This document shows positions 34,066-43,267 of a stretch of 64,000 bases of DNA, piece after piece. A program made the translations under genes and the position numbers. The notes under the pieces were generated by a model that had not been told where the DNA came from, did no database searches, and saw only the letters and a program-made list of their open reading frames with translations. This DNA is from Achromobacter sp. AONIH1 (GTDB lineage Bacteria > Pseudomonadota > Gammaproteobacteria > Burkholderiales > Burkholderiaceae_B): the NCBI RefSeq assembly GCF_002902905.1, contig NZ_CP026124.1, positions 6,510,001 through 6,574,000 of the forward strand. The letters are read 5' to 3'. The first letter of the stretch is position 1; each line of letters opens with the position of its first letter.

Positions 34066-35271
34066 TCAGGACGGCAGGGCTTCGACCAGGCGGTCGATTT
34101 CACTGGTGTCGTTGTAGTACGTGGGCGAGATGCGCAGATTGCCGCCGCGCACCGCCAGGTCCACCCCGGCGTTGCGCAGGCGGACGGCGATTTCCTGCGC
34201 GTCATAGCCAGCATGCTTGAACGACAGGTTCCCCGAGGCCTCGCCCTGCGCCCGCGAGCTGACGATCTGCCAGCCCTTGCGTTGCAGCGCGGCGCCAGCA
34301 TAGCCTGTCAGCTCCAGAATGTGCGATTCGATGCTCTTGGGCGTCAGCGCCAGCTGGATGCGGACGGCGGCGTCCAGGCCCCAGATGCCGGTGAAATTCG
34401 CCAGCGCCTCCTCGAAACGGCCCGCGTTCTGGCGGTATTCGAGCAGGTAATGCATATGGTCCTCGGTGCTGTCGACGCTGTGATAGCCCACGTTGGGAGG
34501 ATCCAGCACACCCAGCACGCTCTTGCGGCAATAGAAGAAGCCGGTGCCCACCGGCGCCAGCATCCATTTGTGGCCGCCGACCGACAGGAAGTGGATGCCC
34601 AGCATTTCCACGTTCAGCTGCAAGGCGCCGGCCCACTGGATCGCGTCCAGGTTCAGGTATACGCCGCGCTCGTTGCACAGGTTGGAGGTGGCCTCCAGAT
34701 CGTGGCGGAAACCGTTGGAGAACTGCACGGCGCTGAGCGACACCAGCCGCGTGCGGTCGTCCATGAGCTTGCGGATGTCGTCCACCAGGATGCGACCATT
34801 GCGGTTCTTGACCCAGCGGATGGTGACGCCGCGCGCGGCCAGCTTCATCCAGCAGTACACGTTGGACGGGTACTCGATGTCGGGCAGGATCAGGTTGTCG
34901 CCGTCGCGCCAGGGAAAACCATTAGCGACGTTGACCAGGCCCTCGGTGGTGTTCTTGACGAAGGCGATCTCGTCGCGATGCGCGCCGATCAGGCGGCCGA
35001 TGCGGGCCTTGATGGTCTCGTCGGCGTAGCGGCACCACTCGGGATAGGAATTGCGTCCATGGTCGCGCACGTCTTCCATGTACCGGTTCACCGCGGCCAC
35101 CACCGGCAGGCTCAGGGCGCCGATGGACGCGTTGTTCAGGTACGCGCGCTTGTGCTTGATGGGGAACGCCAGGCCGATATTGCTCCAGTCGAGCAGCTCG
35201 ATGCCGTTGCGTTCATCGGGGAACAACGCCGCGGGGCTGCCCACGGATACCTCTTTCTCTTGGATATTCAC
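34066..35271 (-). CDS. PLP-dependent class V aminotransferase / epimerase-like
   Basis: A 401-residue fold-type I PLP enzyme of the class V family (cysteine desulfurase, isopenicillin N epimerase, kynureninase-like). The PLP Lys is in SVGGHKWML (about residue 235). YLNNASIGALSLPVVAA at about 44 is the opening strand and LNLDAIQWAGALQLNV holds the PLP-ring Asp. No active-site Cys loop of the NifS type is visible, so epimerase, lyase or aminotransferase chemistry is likelier than desulfuration. The start is a GTG at 35271, with AAAGAGG upstream. It leads the peptide-type ABC operon and is divergent from a LysR gene. Confidence 0.9.
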   Translation of the reverse strand: MNIQEKEVSVGSPAALFPDERNGIELLDWSNIGLAFPIKHKRAYLNNASIGALSLPVVAAVNRYMEDVRDHGRNSYPEWCRYADETIKARIGRLIGAHRDEIAFVKNTTEGLVNVANGFPWRDGDNLILPDIEYPSNVYCWMKLAARGVTIRWVKNRNGRILVDDIRKLMDDRTRLVSLSAVQFSNGFRHDLEATSNLCNERGVYLNLDAIQWAGALQLNVEMLGIHFLSVGGHKWMLAPVGTGFFYCRKSVLGVLDPPNVGYHSVDSTEDHMHYLLEYRQNAGRFEEALANFTGIWGLDAAVRIQLALTPKSIESHILELTGYAGAALQRKGWQIVSSRAQGEASGNLSFKHAGYDAQEIAVRLRNAGVDLAVRGGNLRISPTYYNDTSEIDRLVEALPS

Positions 35272-35299
35272 GCCGCGCCTCTTTCATCGAAAGTTGAGC

Positions 35300-35357
35300 C
35301 GATCCTAAGATCGCGTGAATTCATGCGTCAATTTCGTTCGGAGTATTGATTCATGCG
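35300..35357. promoter_or_regulatory. repeats in the divergent promoter (LysR / ABC operon)
   Basis: A palindrome, CGATC-CTAA-GATCG, lies at 35300-35313. ATTCATGCG occurs at 35319-35327 and again at 35349-35357, exactly 30 bases apart. The 10-mer TCATGCGTCA at 35321-35330 is identical to one at 3951-3960 upstream of the other ABC operon. Further right, three CCTGA elements follow one another around 35428-35460. The site lies between the aminotransferase start and the LysR start. Binding by that regulator is inferred. Confidence 0.5.
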
Positions 35358-35474
35358 GATTTGTAATGGATCATCGTCGCGCTGCCTGCTTGCCCAATCA
35401 GGGCAAGGCTTTGCGCTTTTTTGCGTTCACGCCTGATTCGCGCCTGACTCACACCTGACCACGGGTTTTCCCCT

Positions 35475-36410
35475 ATGCGAATGAACCGCCTGCAAGCCCT
35501 GCGCGCCGTGATGGAGACCGGCAGCGTGACCGAAGCCTCACGGCGCATCCACCGTACCCAGCCCCAGATCAGCCGGCTGATCTCGGCGCTGGAAGCCGAG
35601 GTCGGCTTCACGCTGTTCCTGCGCCAGGGGCGCGGCCTGGTTCCCACCCAGGAATGCCTGCGCTTCTATGAAGGCACGCGCCATATCCTGGCGGGCTTCG
35701 AAGAGGTGTCGCGTATCGCCAGCAGCATCCGCAACCAGCAGGACGCCTGGCTGCGCATCCTGACGCAGCCCTATCTGGCCTACAGCGTCACGCCCGCCGC
35801 CATCGCCGAGTTCTCGCGCCTGCATCCGCGCGTGAAGGTATCGCTGGAAGTTCGTTCGCGCGTGGAGGTCGGCCTGTGGATGTCCGGCCAGCAGTTCGAC
35901 CTGGGGCTGGCGGCGCTGCCCATCGATTTTCCCGGCATCCGCTCGCGCAGTTTCGCCGACGTGCGGCTGGTCATCGCCATGCCCGAGCGCCACCGGCTGG
36001 CGGCCAAGTCCGTGGTCACGGTGGACGACATCAAGGACGAACCCTTCATCGCGCTGCGCCCTTACACGCTGCTGCGCAAGCACATCGACGACCTGATGGA
36101 GCAGCGGCGCCTGCCGCTGCACATGGTGATGGAAACCTCGTCCGGCCAATCGGCCTGCCAGCTGGCCGCACTGGGCGTGGGCGTGGCGCTGGCCGACCCG
36201 GTGCTGGCCGCCAACGTGCCCGGCATCGTGCTGCGGGATTTCGAGCCCAAGCTGACCCTGCCCTACGGGTTCCTGCTGCCCAACGCCTATGCGCCATCGG
36301 AACAGGCGCGCGAGTTCGCTCGGATCTTCGTGCGGCTGGTGAAGGAGACCGCGCCGCAGCGGGTGGAACTGGGCGAATGCAGCCTGGATGGGAACGCGCT
36401 ATTGCCCTGA
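35475..36410 (+). CDS. LysR-family transcriptional regulator
   Basis: A 311-residue LysR regulator. The helix-turn-helix is at about residues 18-50 (GSVTEASRRIHRTQPQISRLISALEAEVGFTLFLRQGRGLVPT), followed by the effector-binding domain with RVEVGLWMSGQQFDLGLAALPI. It is divergent from the aminotransferase-ABC operon across about 200 bases that carry spaced direct repeats, so it very likely controls that operon. The effector should be the transported compound or its product. Confidence 0.92.
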   Translation: MRMNRLQALRAVMETGSVTEASRRIHRTQPQISRLISALEAEVGFTLFLRQGRGLVPTQECLRFYEGTRHILAGFEEVSRIASSIRNQQDAWLRILTQPYLAYSVTPAAIAEFSRLHPRVKVSLEVRSRVEVGLWMSGQQFDLGLAALPIDFPGIRSRSFADVRLVIAMPERHRLAAKSVVTVDDIKDEPFIALRPYTLLRKHIDDLMEQRRLPLHMVMETSSGQSACQLAALGVGVALADPVLAANVPGIVLRDFEPKLTLPYGFLLPNAYAPSEQAREFARIFVRLVKETAPQRVELGECSLDGNALLP

Positions 36411-36740
36411 AGCGAGCGCCGAAGCGCGGACCTGTCGACGATCGCCTGTCTCCCGCCAACAACACGCGGCTCGCGCGGGATGGATCTGGCGGCGCCGCCG
36501 TTCGCGGCCTTTGCCGGCGATTTCCCTGGCATTTTCTTGTTATATCCGTCTATCGCACGGCAATCCGCTCACGCCCGCCCGGGCTTGAAGATTCGACGAA
36601 AGAATTCGTCAGAATCATCCTTAATCCGCTAATTACAATTTTTTAATAATTCTTGCAACCTGCCGTCAACCGAGCAGGCGAATGGCCGGCGTCCCATTCC
36701 GGAGGTGCGGCGGACATTATTAAAAAATAAGGAGCGGGCC
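36411..36740. promoter_or_regulatory. promoter region of the autotransporter gene
   Basis: These 330 bases hold no gene. A notably AT-rich block (about 36590-36660) with runs such as AATTTTTTAATAATT breaks the GC-rich background. GACGAA-AGAA-TTCGTC at 36595-36610 forms 6-base inverted arms and could be an operator. AAGGAG at 36729-36734 is the ribosome site of the autotransporter. No clear -35/-10 pair is claimed. Confidence 0.5.
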
Positions 36741-39700
36741 TTGAATCACATATACCGGCTGGTATGGAACAACGCTGTGCGTGCCTGGCAGCCCGTTTCC
36801 GAATTCGCCGCGCAGACGCGCGGCGGCCGCGCATCCGCCGGGCTGTGCGCCCCGATGCGCTGGCCGCGCCATGCGCTGGCCGTGGCGCTGGCGCTGGGCC
36901 TGTCCGGCTGGAGCGGGATGGCGACGGCGGCCAACTGCCGCAATAACGGCAGCTTGAGCGCCATCATCTGCGACGTCCCGGCCAACGTGCTGCAACCGTA
37001 CTACAGCACCTTTACGTCAAACGCCACGATCACCGTGACTTCCGCCGGTAGCCTGGGCGTCGGCCTGACCATGAGCGGAACCGCCCTGGGCATACAGGGC
37101 CAAGGCGTGACGCTGGACAACAGCGGCAGGATCGATCCCTTCACGCTCGGCACGACCCGGTCGATTGCGTCGAACGGCGTCGCCTTCACGGCGGCCGGCG
37201 GCAGCATGCAGACCATCATCAACCGGGCGAACGGCATCATCGGCGGCGCCAGCGGCGACCACGCCCCGACGCTTACTGATCTGACGGGCCTCGCGCTCGC
37301 GGTGCAGAATGGCTCACTCGGCACCACCACCATCGAGAACCAGAAAGACGGCAAGATCACAGCCGGCATCATCGCCAGCAGCACACGGGCCGTCCTGGAC
37401 GCACCCGTCATCGCCGCCTACGGCGGTGGCCAGGTGAATATCACCAACGACGGCACGATCATCGGCCGGGTCGCCCTGCAAGGGCCGATCATGCCGGGCG
37501 CCCCGGGCAACACCTTCATCAACGCCGGCAGCATCCAGGGCAGCGTCTCGATGGGCGCGGGCGGCGTCAATGTATTCACGGCACGGTCTGGCTCCAGCGT
37601 GACGGGCATCGGCAACCCGCTGGATCAGTACGTCGGGTCCGCCCCGGGCCTGCGCTTCATCGCGCCAGGCAAGGTCGACGGCGGTGGCGCCGGCAGCACG
37701 CTGGTGCTGGAAGATCCGGCGGGCAACGGCCTGTCCAACAACGTCTCGAGTTCGACCTACACCAACTTCGACAACCTGACCGTCAACAGCGGCAACTGGC
37801 GCCTGACGGACGGCCCGCTGGTCATGCCGAGCGGCGCCGTCACGCTCAAGGGCGGCGTCGCCACCGTCGACAACAACGGCGTATTCGGCACCGGTGTCAT
37901 CAACGCGCAAGGCGGCAGCATCGCCTCGTCCGTTTTCCGCTCGACACTGGCCAACGACATCGTGCTGGGCACGGGTGGCCTGACGACGAGCGACGCCAAC
38001 CAGCTCGTCCTGTCCGGCAAGCTGTCCGGCACGGGCGGCCTGACCGTCGCGGGCACCGGCCAGGTCACGCTGGGAGGGGCCAACGACTACAGCGGCGGCA
38101 CCACCGTCCAGACCGACGCCACCTTGCTGGGCGACAACGGCAGCCTGCAAGGCAACATTCACAACAACGGCCGGCTATTCTTCATGCAGTCCAGCGCCGG
38201 CACCTATGGCGGTGTCCTGTCCGGTACAGACACCGTGAACAAGAACGACGCGGGCACGCTGACGCTGACCGGCGCGAACACCTCAACCGGCACCTTCGCC
38301 GTCAACGGCGGCACGCTGGCCATCGGCGCCGGCGGCAGCCTGTCCAGCAGCGCCAAGGTATGGCTGGGGGCCAACACCGCCTTCGACCTGAGCGCCGCCG
38401 GCGCCCAGACCATCGGCGGGCTGAGCGGCACGGGCAACGTCACGCTGGGCGCCAGCGCGCTGACCCTGGCCGGCAGCGCCTCAAGCACCTACGGCGGCGT
38501 CATCTCCGGCACCGGCACGCTGACCAAGACGGGCACCGGCACACAGACGCTCGACGGCGCCAACCTCATCACCGGCGGAGTCACCATCAACGGCGGCACG
38601 CTCAAGCTGGGCACGAACGGCAGCCTGGCCCCCAATGCCAGGGTCACGGTCGATACGGGCGGCGTCTTCGATGCCTCCGCCGCCCAATACCAGACCCTGG
38701 GCGCCCTGAACGGCACCGGCGGCGAGGTCAAGCTGGGCGGCATAGTCCTGACGCTCGAAAGCGGCTCCTTTGGCGGCACGATCTCGGGCAGCTCCGCCGC
38801 GCTGATGAAGACCGGCGCCGGCCTGCTTGAACTGAACGGCGCCGCCACCTACGACGGCCAGACGATAGTCAACGGCGGCACGCTGATGGTCGGCGGGGCG
38901 TCGGCCTATTCCACGGCGCGCATCAACGGCGACGTCTACGTAGGCGGTGGCGGCAAGCTCGGCGGCTTCGGCAAGGTCGATGGCAATGTGACCGTGGCCG
39001 CCAATGGGTATCTGACGCCGGGCGCGCCGGGAGGCGTATTCACCGTCGGCGCCCTCACACTGGAGCAGGGCAGCACCGCGCAGTTCAGCCTCGGCGCGCC
39101 GGGCGCAGACTTCGGCACGCCCGGCGCCGGCCACAGCGTGTCGGCCCTGGGCGACCTGACCCTGAACGGCGCGCGCCTGGACATCTTGAACGGCGGCGGC
39201 TACGGCCCCGGCCTGTACCGGCTATTCGACTACACCGGCGCGCTGACGACAACCAATGGCGGAATCACCTCCACCGTGGCCGGCCAGACCATCCAGACGC
39301 TGTCCGCAGCCAAGCAGATCAACCTGATCAACACCGCGGGCATGCCGCTGGCATTCTGGAACGCCGACGGACTGGCCAGCCCGACCCAGATGGGCGGCGG
39401 CTCCGGCGCCTGGTCGGCCACCAACCCGAATTGGAGCAACTTCAACGGCAGCGCGACCGGCGCGCGCTATCCCGTTGACGCCTTCTCCATCTTCGGCGGC
39501 GCCGCCGGCACCGTCACGATCGACAACACCGCCGGCGCGGTGCTGGCCCAGGGCATGCAGTTCGCCAGCGACGGCTACCGCCTGAACGGCGACCCGCTGA
39601 CCCTGGTCGCGCCCGCCGCCGGCCAGCTGAGCGAGGTGCGCGTGGGCGACGGCGGCGCCAGCTCCGCCGGCTGGACCACGACCATCGACAACGTGCTCAC

Positions 39701-42098
39701 CGGCAACGGCCTGAACAAGACCGGCACCGGCACCCTGGTGCTCAACGGCGCCAACACCTACACCCAGGACACGCGCCTGAGCGCCGGCACGCTGTCGGTG
39801 TCTTCCGACGCGAACCTGGGCGCCGCCTCCAGCGGCCTGGACTTCCAGGGCGGTACGCTGCGCGTCACCGGCACCGCCATGCAAGGCACGCCCCGCATGA
39901 TCACCTGGGGCGCGGCCGGCGGCGGTTTCGACATCGCCGACGCGGGCAACACCTTCTCCGTGTCGCAAACGCTGTCCGGCAGCGGCGGCCTGACCAAGCT
40001 GGGCGCCGGCACGCTGGCGCTTCTGTCAAACAATGACTACACCGGCGTCACCCGGGTCGCCAGCGGCACGCTGCAACTCGGCGACGGCGGCTCGTACGGC
40101 AGCATCGCCGGCGACGCCATCGTCCAGGCCGGCGCCACCCTGGCCTTCAACCGCACCGGCTCGCTGGTCTACGGCGGCACGCTGTCCGGCGCCGGCGAAC
40201 TGCGCAAACAGGGCCTGGGCACCCTGATCCTGACCGGCAACAACACCCTGACCGGCGTCACCCGCATCGACCGCGGCACGCTGCAGATCGGCAACCGCGG
40301 CAACACCGGCTCGCTGACCGGCGACATCGTCAACAATGGCGAGCTGCTCTTCAGGCGGTCGGACAACTGGACCTACGCCGGCTCGCTGTCCGGCTCGGGC
40401 GCCACCAAGGTTCTCGGCGACAGCACCCTGACCTTGCTCGGCAACAGCAGCGCCTATACCGGCACCCTCACCGTCTATCCCGATAGCGCCCTGCAGGTGG
40501 AAGGCAAGCTCGGCGGCACGGTGGAGACCAGCGTCCGAACCGTCCTGTCCGGCACCGGCACCCTCAACAACGTGGTGCTGACCAGCGGGATGCTCGCGCC
40601 GGGCAATGCCGCCAGGCCCATGGGCACGATGAAGCTGCGGGGCGACCTGAGCTTCGGGCAGTATGCGTCCTACCGCGTCGCCGCCTCGCCCGACGGCCAG
40701 CACAGCAGCGTCCAGGTGGGCGGCAAGGCCACGCTGGCCGGCTCCGTGGTGCACGTGGGCGCCAACGGCAGCTACGCCCCGTCCACCACCTACACCATCC
40801 TGACCGCCGACGGCGGCGTGCAGGGCCGCTTCGGCAAGGTCTCCAGCAACCTGGCCTTCCTCAACCCCACGCTGGCCTATGACGACCACCGCGTGGACCT
40901 GGTCATCAAGACCAAGGAAGTGCCCACCGACGACGGCGGCACCCGCCCGATCGAGTTCGCCGACGCCGGCAACACCAGCAACCAGCGCGCCGTCGCCCGC
41001 GCGCTGCAAAGCCTGCCCAAGGACAGCCCGCTGTACCGCCGCGTCATGAACCTGCCCAACGGCGCGCCGGCCGGCGCCTTCGACGGCCTGAGCGGCGAGA
41101 CCCACTCGACCTCCGCCACCATGCTGCAGGGCGCCGCCAACACCTTCGTGCAGGTGCCCATGACGCGCCTGCGCGCCAACCTGAACGCCGGCATGCTGCC
41201 CGGCGTGCCCACCGCCCAGCTCGGCCTGGGCGACGCCGCCGCGCTGCCGCAGGCCGCCGCGCAGCCTCTGTGGGCGCAGGTCTTCGGCAACTGGGGCACC
41301 ATGCGCGGCGACGGCAACGCCGCCAAGACCACGCAAACCGACAGCGGCATCACCATCGGCGGCGACCATGCCATCGGCGGTGGCTGGCGCCTGGGCGGCG
41401 CGCTGGGCTACACCAACAGCCGCAGCAGCACCGGCGAGCGCGGCGCCAGCGCCAAGGCCGACAGCTACAGCCTGACGATCTACGGCGGCAAGGCCTTCGA
41501 CCTCGGCTCGGCCAAGCTCAACTTCAGCCTGGGCACGGCCTACACATGGCACGACATGTCGACCCGTCGCAACACCGACGCCGCCGGCCTGCCGCAGACG
41601 CTGGAAGCCAGCTACCGTGGCAACACCGCCCAGGTCTTCACCGAGCTGGGCTACGCCATCCCGGTCACCGAGCGCGTCACGCTGGAGCCGTTCGTCGGCG
41701 CCGGCTACAGCAGCCTGCGCACCCGCGCCTTCACCGAGTCCGGCGGCGACGCCGCCCTGCGCGGCGACAGCAACCGCAACAACGTCGCCACCACCACGCT
41801 CGGCCTGCATGCACGCAGCGTCTTCGAAAGCGCCGGCGCGCGCGGTCAGGTGCATGGCACGCTGGGCTGGCGCCATGCCTATGGCGACGTCAACCCGGCC
41901 AGCACGCTGTCCTTCGTGCAGGGCGGCGGCTCGTTCACGGCCAACGGCGTGCCGGTGGCCCGCGACGCGGCCCTGGTCGAGCTGGGCGTGAACATGGACG
42001 TGAGCAAGCGCACCACGGTCGGCGTGACCTACGGCGGCCAGTTCGGCAGCGGCAACCGCCAGCACACCGGCACGCTGGACGTGCGTTACCGCTACTGA
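36741..42098 (+). CDS. autotransporter adhesin-type protein (type Va secretion), TTG start
   Basis: A 1785-residue outer-membrane autotransporter. It begins with an extended signal peptide region (NHIYRLVWNNAV...) then a normal hydrophobic core ALAVALALGLSGWSG, cleaved near residue 65. The passenger (to about 1430) is a beta-helix with many PATR repeats of the form GGTLTL.GANTYTG...; no protease motif is seen, so an adhesin or biofilm role is likely. A linker follows (GLSGETHSTSATMLQG), then a 12-strand beta-barrel from about 1510 (PLWAQVFGNWG) to the terminal aromatic DVRYRY. The TTG at 36741 is chosen because AAGGAG sits 6 bases upstream and the extended signal begins exactly there; a GTG at 36705 is also in frame. 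Confidence 0.93.
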   Translation: MNHIYRLVWNNAVRAWQPVSEFAAQTRGGRASAGLCAPMRWPRHALAVALALGLSGWSGMATAANCRNNGSLSAIICDVPANVLQPYYSTFTSNATITVTSAGSLGVGLTMSGTALGIQGQGVTLDNSGRIDPFTLGTTRSIASNGVAFTAAGGSMQTIINRANGIIGGASGDHAPTLTDLTGLALAVQNGSLGTTTIENQKDGKITAGIIASSTRAVLDAPVIAAYGGGQVNITNDGTIIGRVALQGPIMPGAPGNTFINAGSIQGSVSMGAGGVNVFTARSGSSVTGIGNPLDQYVGSAPGLRFIAPGKVDGGGAGSTLVLEDPAGNGLSNNVSSSTYTNFDNLTVNSGNWRLTDGPLVMPSGAVTLKGGVATVDNNGVFGTGVINAQGGSIASSVFRSTLANDIVLGTGGLTTSDANQLVLSGKLSGTGGLTVAGTGQVTLGGANDYSGGTTVQTDATLLGDNGSLQGNIHNNGRLFFMQSSAGTYGGVLSGTDTVNKNDAGTLTLTGANTSTGTFAVNGGTLAIGAGGSLSSSAKVWLGANTAFDLSAAGAQTIGGLSGTGNVTLGASALTLAGSASSTYGGVISGTGTLTKTGTGTQTLDGANLITGGVTINGGTLKLGTNGSLAPNARVTVDTGGVFDASAAQYQTLGALNGTGGEVKLGGIVLTLESGSFGGTISGSSAALMKTGAGLLELNGAATYDGQTIVNGGTLMVGGASAYSTARINGDVYVGGGGKLGGFGKVDGNVTVAANGYLTPGAPGGVFTVGALTLEQGSTAQFSLGAPGADFGTPGAGHSVSALGDLTLNGARLDILNGGGYGPGLYRLFDYTGALTTTNGGITSTVAGQTIQTLSAAKQINLINTAGMPLAFWNADGLASPTQMGGGSGAWSATNPNWSNFNGSATGARYPVDAFSIFGGAAGTVTIDNTAGAVLAQGMQFASDGYRLNGDPLTLVAPAAGQLSEVRVGDGGASSAGWTTTIDNVLTGNGLNKTGTGTLVLNGANTYTQDTRLSAGTLSVSSDANLGAASSGLDFQGGTLRVTGTAMQGTPRMITWGAAGGGFDIADAGNTFSVSQTLSGSGGLTKLGAGTLALLSNNDYTGVTRVASGTLQLGDGGSYGSIAGDAIVQAGATLAFNRTGSLVYGGTLSGAGELRKQGLGTLILTGNNTLTGVTRIDRGTLQIGNRGNTGSLTGDIVNNGELLFRRSDNWTYAGSLSGSGATKVLGDSTLTLLGNSSAYTGTLTVYPDSALQVEGKLGGTVETSVRTVLSGTGTLNNVVLTSGMLAPGNAARPMGTMKLRGDLSFGQYASYRVAASPDGQHSSVQVGGKATLAGSVVHVGANGSYAPSTTYTILTADGGVQGRFGKVSSNLAFLNPTLAYDDHRVDLVIKTKEVPTDDGGTRPIEFADAGNTSNQRAVARALQSLPKDSPLYRRVMNLPNGAPAGAFDGLSGETHSTSATMLQGAANTFVQVPMTRLRANLNAGMLPGVPTAQLGLGDAAALPQAAAQPLWAQVFGNWGTMRGDGNAAKTTQTDSGITIGGDHAIGGGWRLGGALGYTNSRSSTGERGASAKADSYSLTIYGGKAFDLGSAKLNFSLGTAYTWHDMSTRRNTDAAGLPQTLEASYRGNTAQVFTELGYAIPVTERVTLEPFVGAGYSSLRTRAFTESGGDAALRGDSNRNNVATTTLGLHARSVFESAGARGQVHGTLGWRHAYGDVNPASTLSFVQGGGSFTANGVPVARDAALVELGVNMDVSKRTTVGVTYGGQFGSGNRQHTGTLDVRYRY

Positions 42099-42140
42099 TG
42101 GCGGCAAGGCGGCCGGCGCCTGCGCGCTGGCCGCCATGAC

Positions 42141-42174
42141 GGCGGCCCGTCTGCCTGACGCAGCACGGGCCGCC
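42141..42174. terminator. strong hairpin between convergent genes
   Basis: Perfect 10-base arms GGCGGCCCGT (42141-42150) and ACGGGCCGCC (42165-42174) enclose a 14-base loop and are followed by GGCTTT. It lies between the stops of the autotransporter and the convergent hydrolase, and probably acts as a bidirectional terminator. Confidence 0.65.
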
Positions 42175-42179
42175 GGCTT

Positions 42180-43253
42180 TCAACCCGCCTGATCCAGGCG
42201 GTCGGCAAACCAGTCGCACACGAACACGGTTCTTTCGGCCGCGTGGTTGTAGATCGTGTGCTCGCCATCCTCCCAGACCTTGAGCGTGCCCAGCGCGGGC
42301 AGCGCGGCATCCAGGAACGGTTGCTGGTCCGCCAGCTTGATCAGCGGGTCCGCGCCGCCGTGTATCACCAGTAGCGGGCAGCCGATGCGGTCGCGCCGCG
42401 CATCGAAGCGCATGCGGACGAAGTTGGCGGCCACGGCATCCAGGTCGGCGCTGCCCAGCATCGCGGCAGCCTGTTCGACGAAAGTGCGGAACGGCAGCAG
42501 CGAAGGCGCGGCCAGCGCGCCGTTCACGCAGCAGGCGGCAATGCGCGGATCGGCAGCCGCCGTCGACGCGGCCCACAGGCCGCCCACGCTATTGCCCCAG
42601 ATGCCGGCGCGGCCCAGCGACGGATCGCCCACGACGCGATCGACAAAGCAGCGATACGCCGCCGCCATATCCACGTCCACGTGGATACGCTGCTCCAGCC
42701 GTGTTTCCCCCTGGCCCGGCCCCTCGGCCAGCAAGGTGGCGAGTCCCCTGGCCGCCAATTGGCGCGCGATCGGCCAATAGGCCATGCCCCAGCCGCTCTG
42801 CCCGCCGAATACGATGACCGTGCCGCGCGCGGCGCGCGCGGCGGGGCGGACCAGCCAGCCGATCAGACGCGCGCCGTTGAACGGCAGCTCCACCCGTTCC
42901 ACCGGCAATTCCGACAGCCCGGCCAGGCGCCGCGTGGCCGCGCTCAGCCGCGCATACAGCTGCCGCTTGCGCGGCGTGTCGTCGTTGTAGGCCATCTGCG
43001 CGAACAGCAGGCAGGCGATCGCCTTTTCCTGCGCATCGCGGGCGGTGACGGGATGTCCGGCCCGTTCGGCCTGGCCGGCGCGCGCGAACTGGGCCTCGGC
43101 CAAGGCCTCGGCCGCCATGTCCCAGGGCTCGCCCTGCGCCGTGCGCGCGTGCAGCGCGATGGCGTCGGCGTAGTCCATGCCGCAATCGAGCAGCCGGGTC
43201 ACGGGCATGGCCCGTTGCAAGGCCTGCGCGGCGGCGGATATCTCGGTGCTCAT
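42180..43253 (-). CDS. alpha/beta hydrolase, FrsA / pseudooxynicotine hydrolase-like
   Basis: A 357-residue alpha/beta hydrolase with an N-terminal helical cap (about 1-120, AQFARAGQAERAGHPVTARDAQEKA...) before the core. This layout is known from 2,6-dihydroxypseudooxynicotine hydrolase and FrsA-like proteins. The nucleophile elbow GNSVGG, an acid in IHGGADPLI and His in EDGEHTIYNH complete the triad. The start at 43253 has AAGGAAGGAG upstream; an ATG at 43271 overlaps the hydroxylase stop. It is the last gene of the hydroxyquinol cluster and could cleave a ring-side-chain C-C bond or an ester before or after hydroxylation. Confidence 0.88.
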   Translation of the reverse strand: MSTEISAAAQALQRAMPVTRLLDCGMDYADAIALHARTAQGEPWDMAAEALAEAQFARAGQAERAGHPVTARDAQEKAIACLLFAQMAYNDDTPRKRQLYARLSAATRRLAGLSELPVERVELPFNGARLIGWLVRPAARAARGTVIVFGGQSGWGMAYWPIARQLAARGLATLLAEGPGQGETRLEQRIHVDVDMAAAYRCFVDRVVGDPSLGRAGIWGNSVGGLWAASTAAADPRIAACCVNGALAAPSLLPFRTFVEQAAAMLGSADLDAVAANFVRMRFDARRDRIGCPLLVIHGGADPLIKLADQQPFLDAALPALGTLKVWEDGEHTIYNHAAERTVFVCDWFADRLDQAG

Positions 43254-43267
43254 GCTGGCTCCTTCCT

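Noticed and set aside
40026..42137. A 703-codon minus-strand open frame over the autotransporter C-terminal part
   Set aside because: It is antisense to the beta-barrel coding sequence and has only His/Gln/Gly-rich low-complexity translation; no start signal.
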